Position numbers and translations under genes: made by a program. The notes below the pieces were generated by a model that searched no databases, was not told the origin of the DNA, and saw only the letters and a program-made list of their open reading frames with translations. A DNA stretch of 7,745 nucleotides, from the NCBI GenBank assembly GCA_005881495.1, contig VBHI01000257.1, positions 1 to 7,745 on the forward strand, in the 5' to 3' direction. The DNA comes from Chloroflexota bacterium. GTDB taxonomy: Bacteria > Chloroflexota > Ktedonobacteria > Ktedonobacterales > Ktedonobacteraceae. Below are positions 7,471 to 7,745 of this stretch, one piece after another (the stretch's first letter is position 1; every line of letters begins with the position of its first letter).

Positions 7471-7499
7471 AATGGTCGGACAACTTTTTCTCCATTAGG
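7468..7499 (-). promoter_or_regulatory. Leader hairpin partly sequestering the transposase ribosome binding site
   Basis: The minus strand reads CCTAATGG, a 16-nt loop rich in A, then CCATTAGG, a perfect 8-bp inverted repeat. Its 3' arm runs directly into AGGAG, so the 5' part of the Shine-Dalgarno would be paired in the mRNA. Several insertion sequences (IS10, IS50) use such structures to block translation of transcripts that enter from outside; that role here is inference. Confidence 0.5.
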
Positions 7500-7531
7500 T
7501 ATGAGCCTTCTTCATGCTTTTGGCAAGTTCT

Positions 7532-7745
7532 TCACTCGTTCTCGATGTCACTACTTTGGACAAAATTTAGGTAAATAAAGAGGGCCTGTTGCAGGAAGCA
7601 CTCTCCTCCATGTATGATACTGGGTAACCTCACCTGGGCCTTGACGATTTTCACGAAATCCTCACGATTGCCTGCAATGTGCATTACCTCACGAAAATCT
7701 TTCGCCATCTGCCTCATAAACTCCCTTCTCTCGCGTTCTTTCGTT
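7532..7745 (-). CDS. Unidentified ORF, 5' end possibly outside window, 3' end altered by IS insertion
   Basis: The frame is open from the right edge; a possible internal start is the ATG at 7717, with GGGAG close in front (spacing short, about 3 nt). From that ATG it reads MRQMAKDFREVMHIAGNRED and onward for 61 residues, and nine more open codons precede it, so it may be the tail of a longer protein. The last 13 residues (from Y49) are encoded by the insertion sequence. Removing the IS and one duplication copy gives TAG directly after I48, so the native protein ended at QQALFI. The insertion thus replaced the stop codon and added a short tail instead of deleting sequence. The segment is charged and helical in character. 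I do not recognise the family, and it may be a short chance ORF. It is on the same strand as fdrA and may once have been its operon partner. Confidence 0.45.
   Translation of the reverse strand, partial: TKERERREFMRQMAKDFREVMHIAGNREDFVKIVKAQVRLPSIIHGGECFLQQALFIYLNFVQSSDIENE
7547..7572 (-). repeat. Right terminal inverted repeat of the insertion sequence
   Basis: Read inward on the minus strand it begins ACCTAAATTTTGTCC and matches the left repeat at 20 of 26 positions. The identity decays directly past position 26. Confidence 0.8.
7573..7576. repeat. Right copy of target-site duplication (AAAT, or TAAATA at 7572-7577)
   Basis: AAAT abuts the right inverted repeat and is identical to 6025-6028. 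A five-base version fails, while a six-base version starting one base inside the repeat also matches. Confidence 0.65.

Larger units (their letters stand above)
6029..7572 (-). mobile_element. Complete DDE-type insertion sequence, about 1.54 kb, IS4-clan (IS1380- or IS1634-like)
   Basis: The boundaries come from imperfect inverted repeats of 26 bp (20 of 26 identical), at 6029-6054 and 7547-7572, which read inward as ACCTAA(G/A)TTT. They are bracketed by a direct repeat of 4 bp (AAAT) or 6 bp (TAAATA), depending on whether the end is ACC or CC. The interior holds a single intact transposase on the minus strand. Length, one ORF, CC-type ends and short duplication fit IS1380 (4-bp duplication) or IS1634 (5-6 bp) better than classic IS4, which makes longer duplications; the family is not settled. 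Intact ORF, both ends and a perfect duplication suggest a fairly recent insertion. It separates an upstream ORF from fdrA. Confidence 0.85.

Noticed and set aside
6037..7578. A 513-codon open frame on the plus strand spanning almost the whole insertion sequence
   Set aside because: It is exactly in register with the transposase codons on the other strand, so it stays open simply because the transposase has no TTA, CTA or TCA codons. The encoded protein shows no recognisable motif and the minus-strand protein has clear DDE motifs.

Overview
The window looks like chromosomal DNA of a bacterium with moderate, uneven GC content. Every supportable gene reads on the minus strand. The gene mix (FdrA, DUF1116, cyclase-family hydrolase, GH127 glycosidase) together with this type of DDE transposase suggests a large-genome soil bacterium, possibly a Ktedonobacteria-type Chloroflexota. 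That assignment is inference from gene content only; no rRNA or other phylogenetic marker is present.

Layout in the direction of transcription (high to low coordinates). (1) 7573-7745: the 3' end of an unidentified ORF that enters from outside the window. (2) 6029-7572: a complete insertion sequence with imperfect terminal inverted repeats, a target duplication and an intact 474-aa DDE transposase. A hairpin in the transposase leader covers part of its ribosome binding site. (3) 5937-2883: fdrA (549 aa) followed by a DUF1116/YlbE-type gene (470 aa), overlapping by 8 nt. (4) 2680-2844: a possible 54-aa ORF of unknown function whose stop codon overlaps the next gene's Shine-Dalgarno. (5) 2667-1861: a cyclase-family (PF04199) metal-dependent hydrolase. 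(6) 1815-1: a GH127 beta-L-arabinofuranosidase-like gene that runs off the left edge. It is not a listed closed ORF because its stop lies outside, but all 605 codons are open.

The core is a probable operon fdrA - DUF1116 - (small ORF) - cyclase. In E. coli, FdrA, YlbE and YlbF (AllF, AllG, AllH) are linked to oxamate carbamoyl transfer at the end of allantoin degradation. Here the first two are present, no YlbF/DUF2877 or carbamate kinase is visible, and a ring- or amide-opening hydrolase stands next to them. This suggests a related catabolic route that may use a different substrate. GH127 follows after 45 nt and has lower GC, so its membership in the pathway is doubtful.

The insertion sequence lies 91 nt upstream of fdrA and is transcribed towards it. 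Removing the element and one copy of the duplication restores a stop codon exactly at the insertion point, so the IS entered at the 3' end of the upstream ORF. No RNA gene, CRISPR array or convincing intrinsic terminator was seen, and no gene-free stretch exceeds 300 bases.
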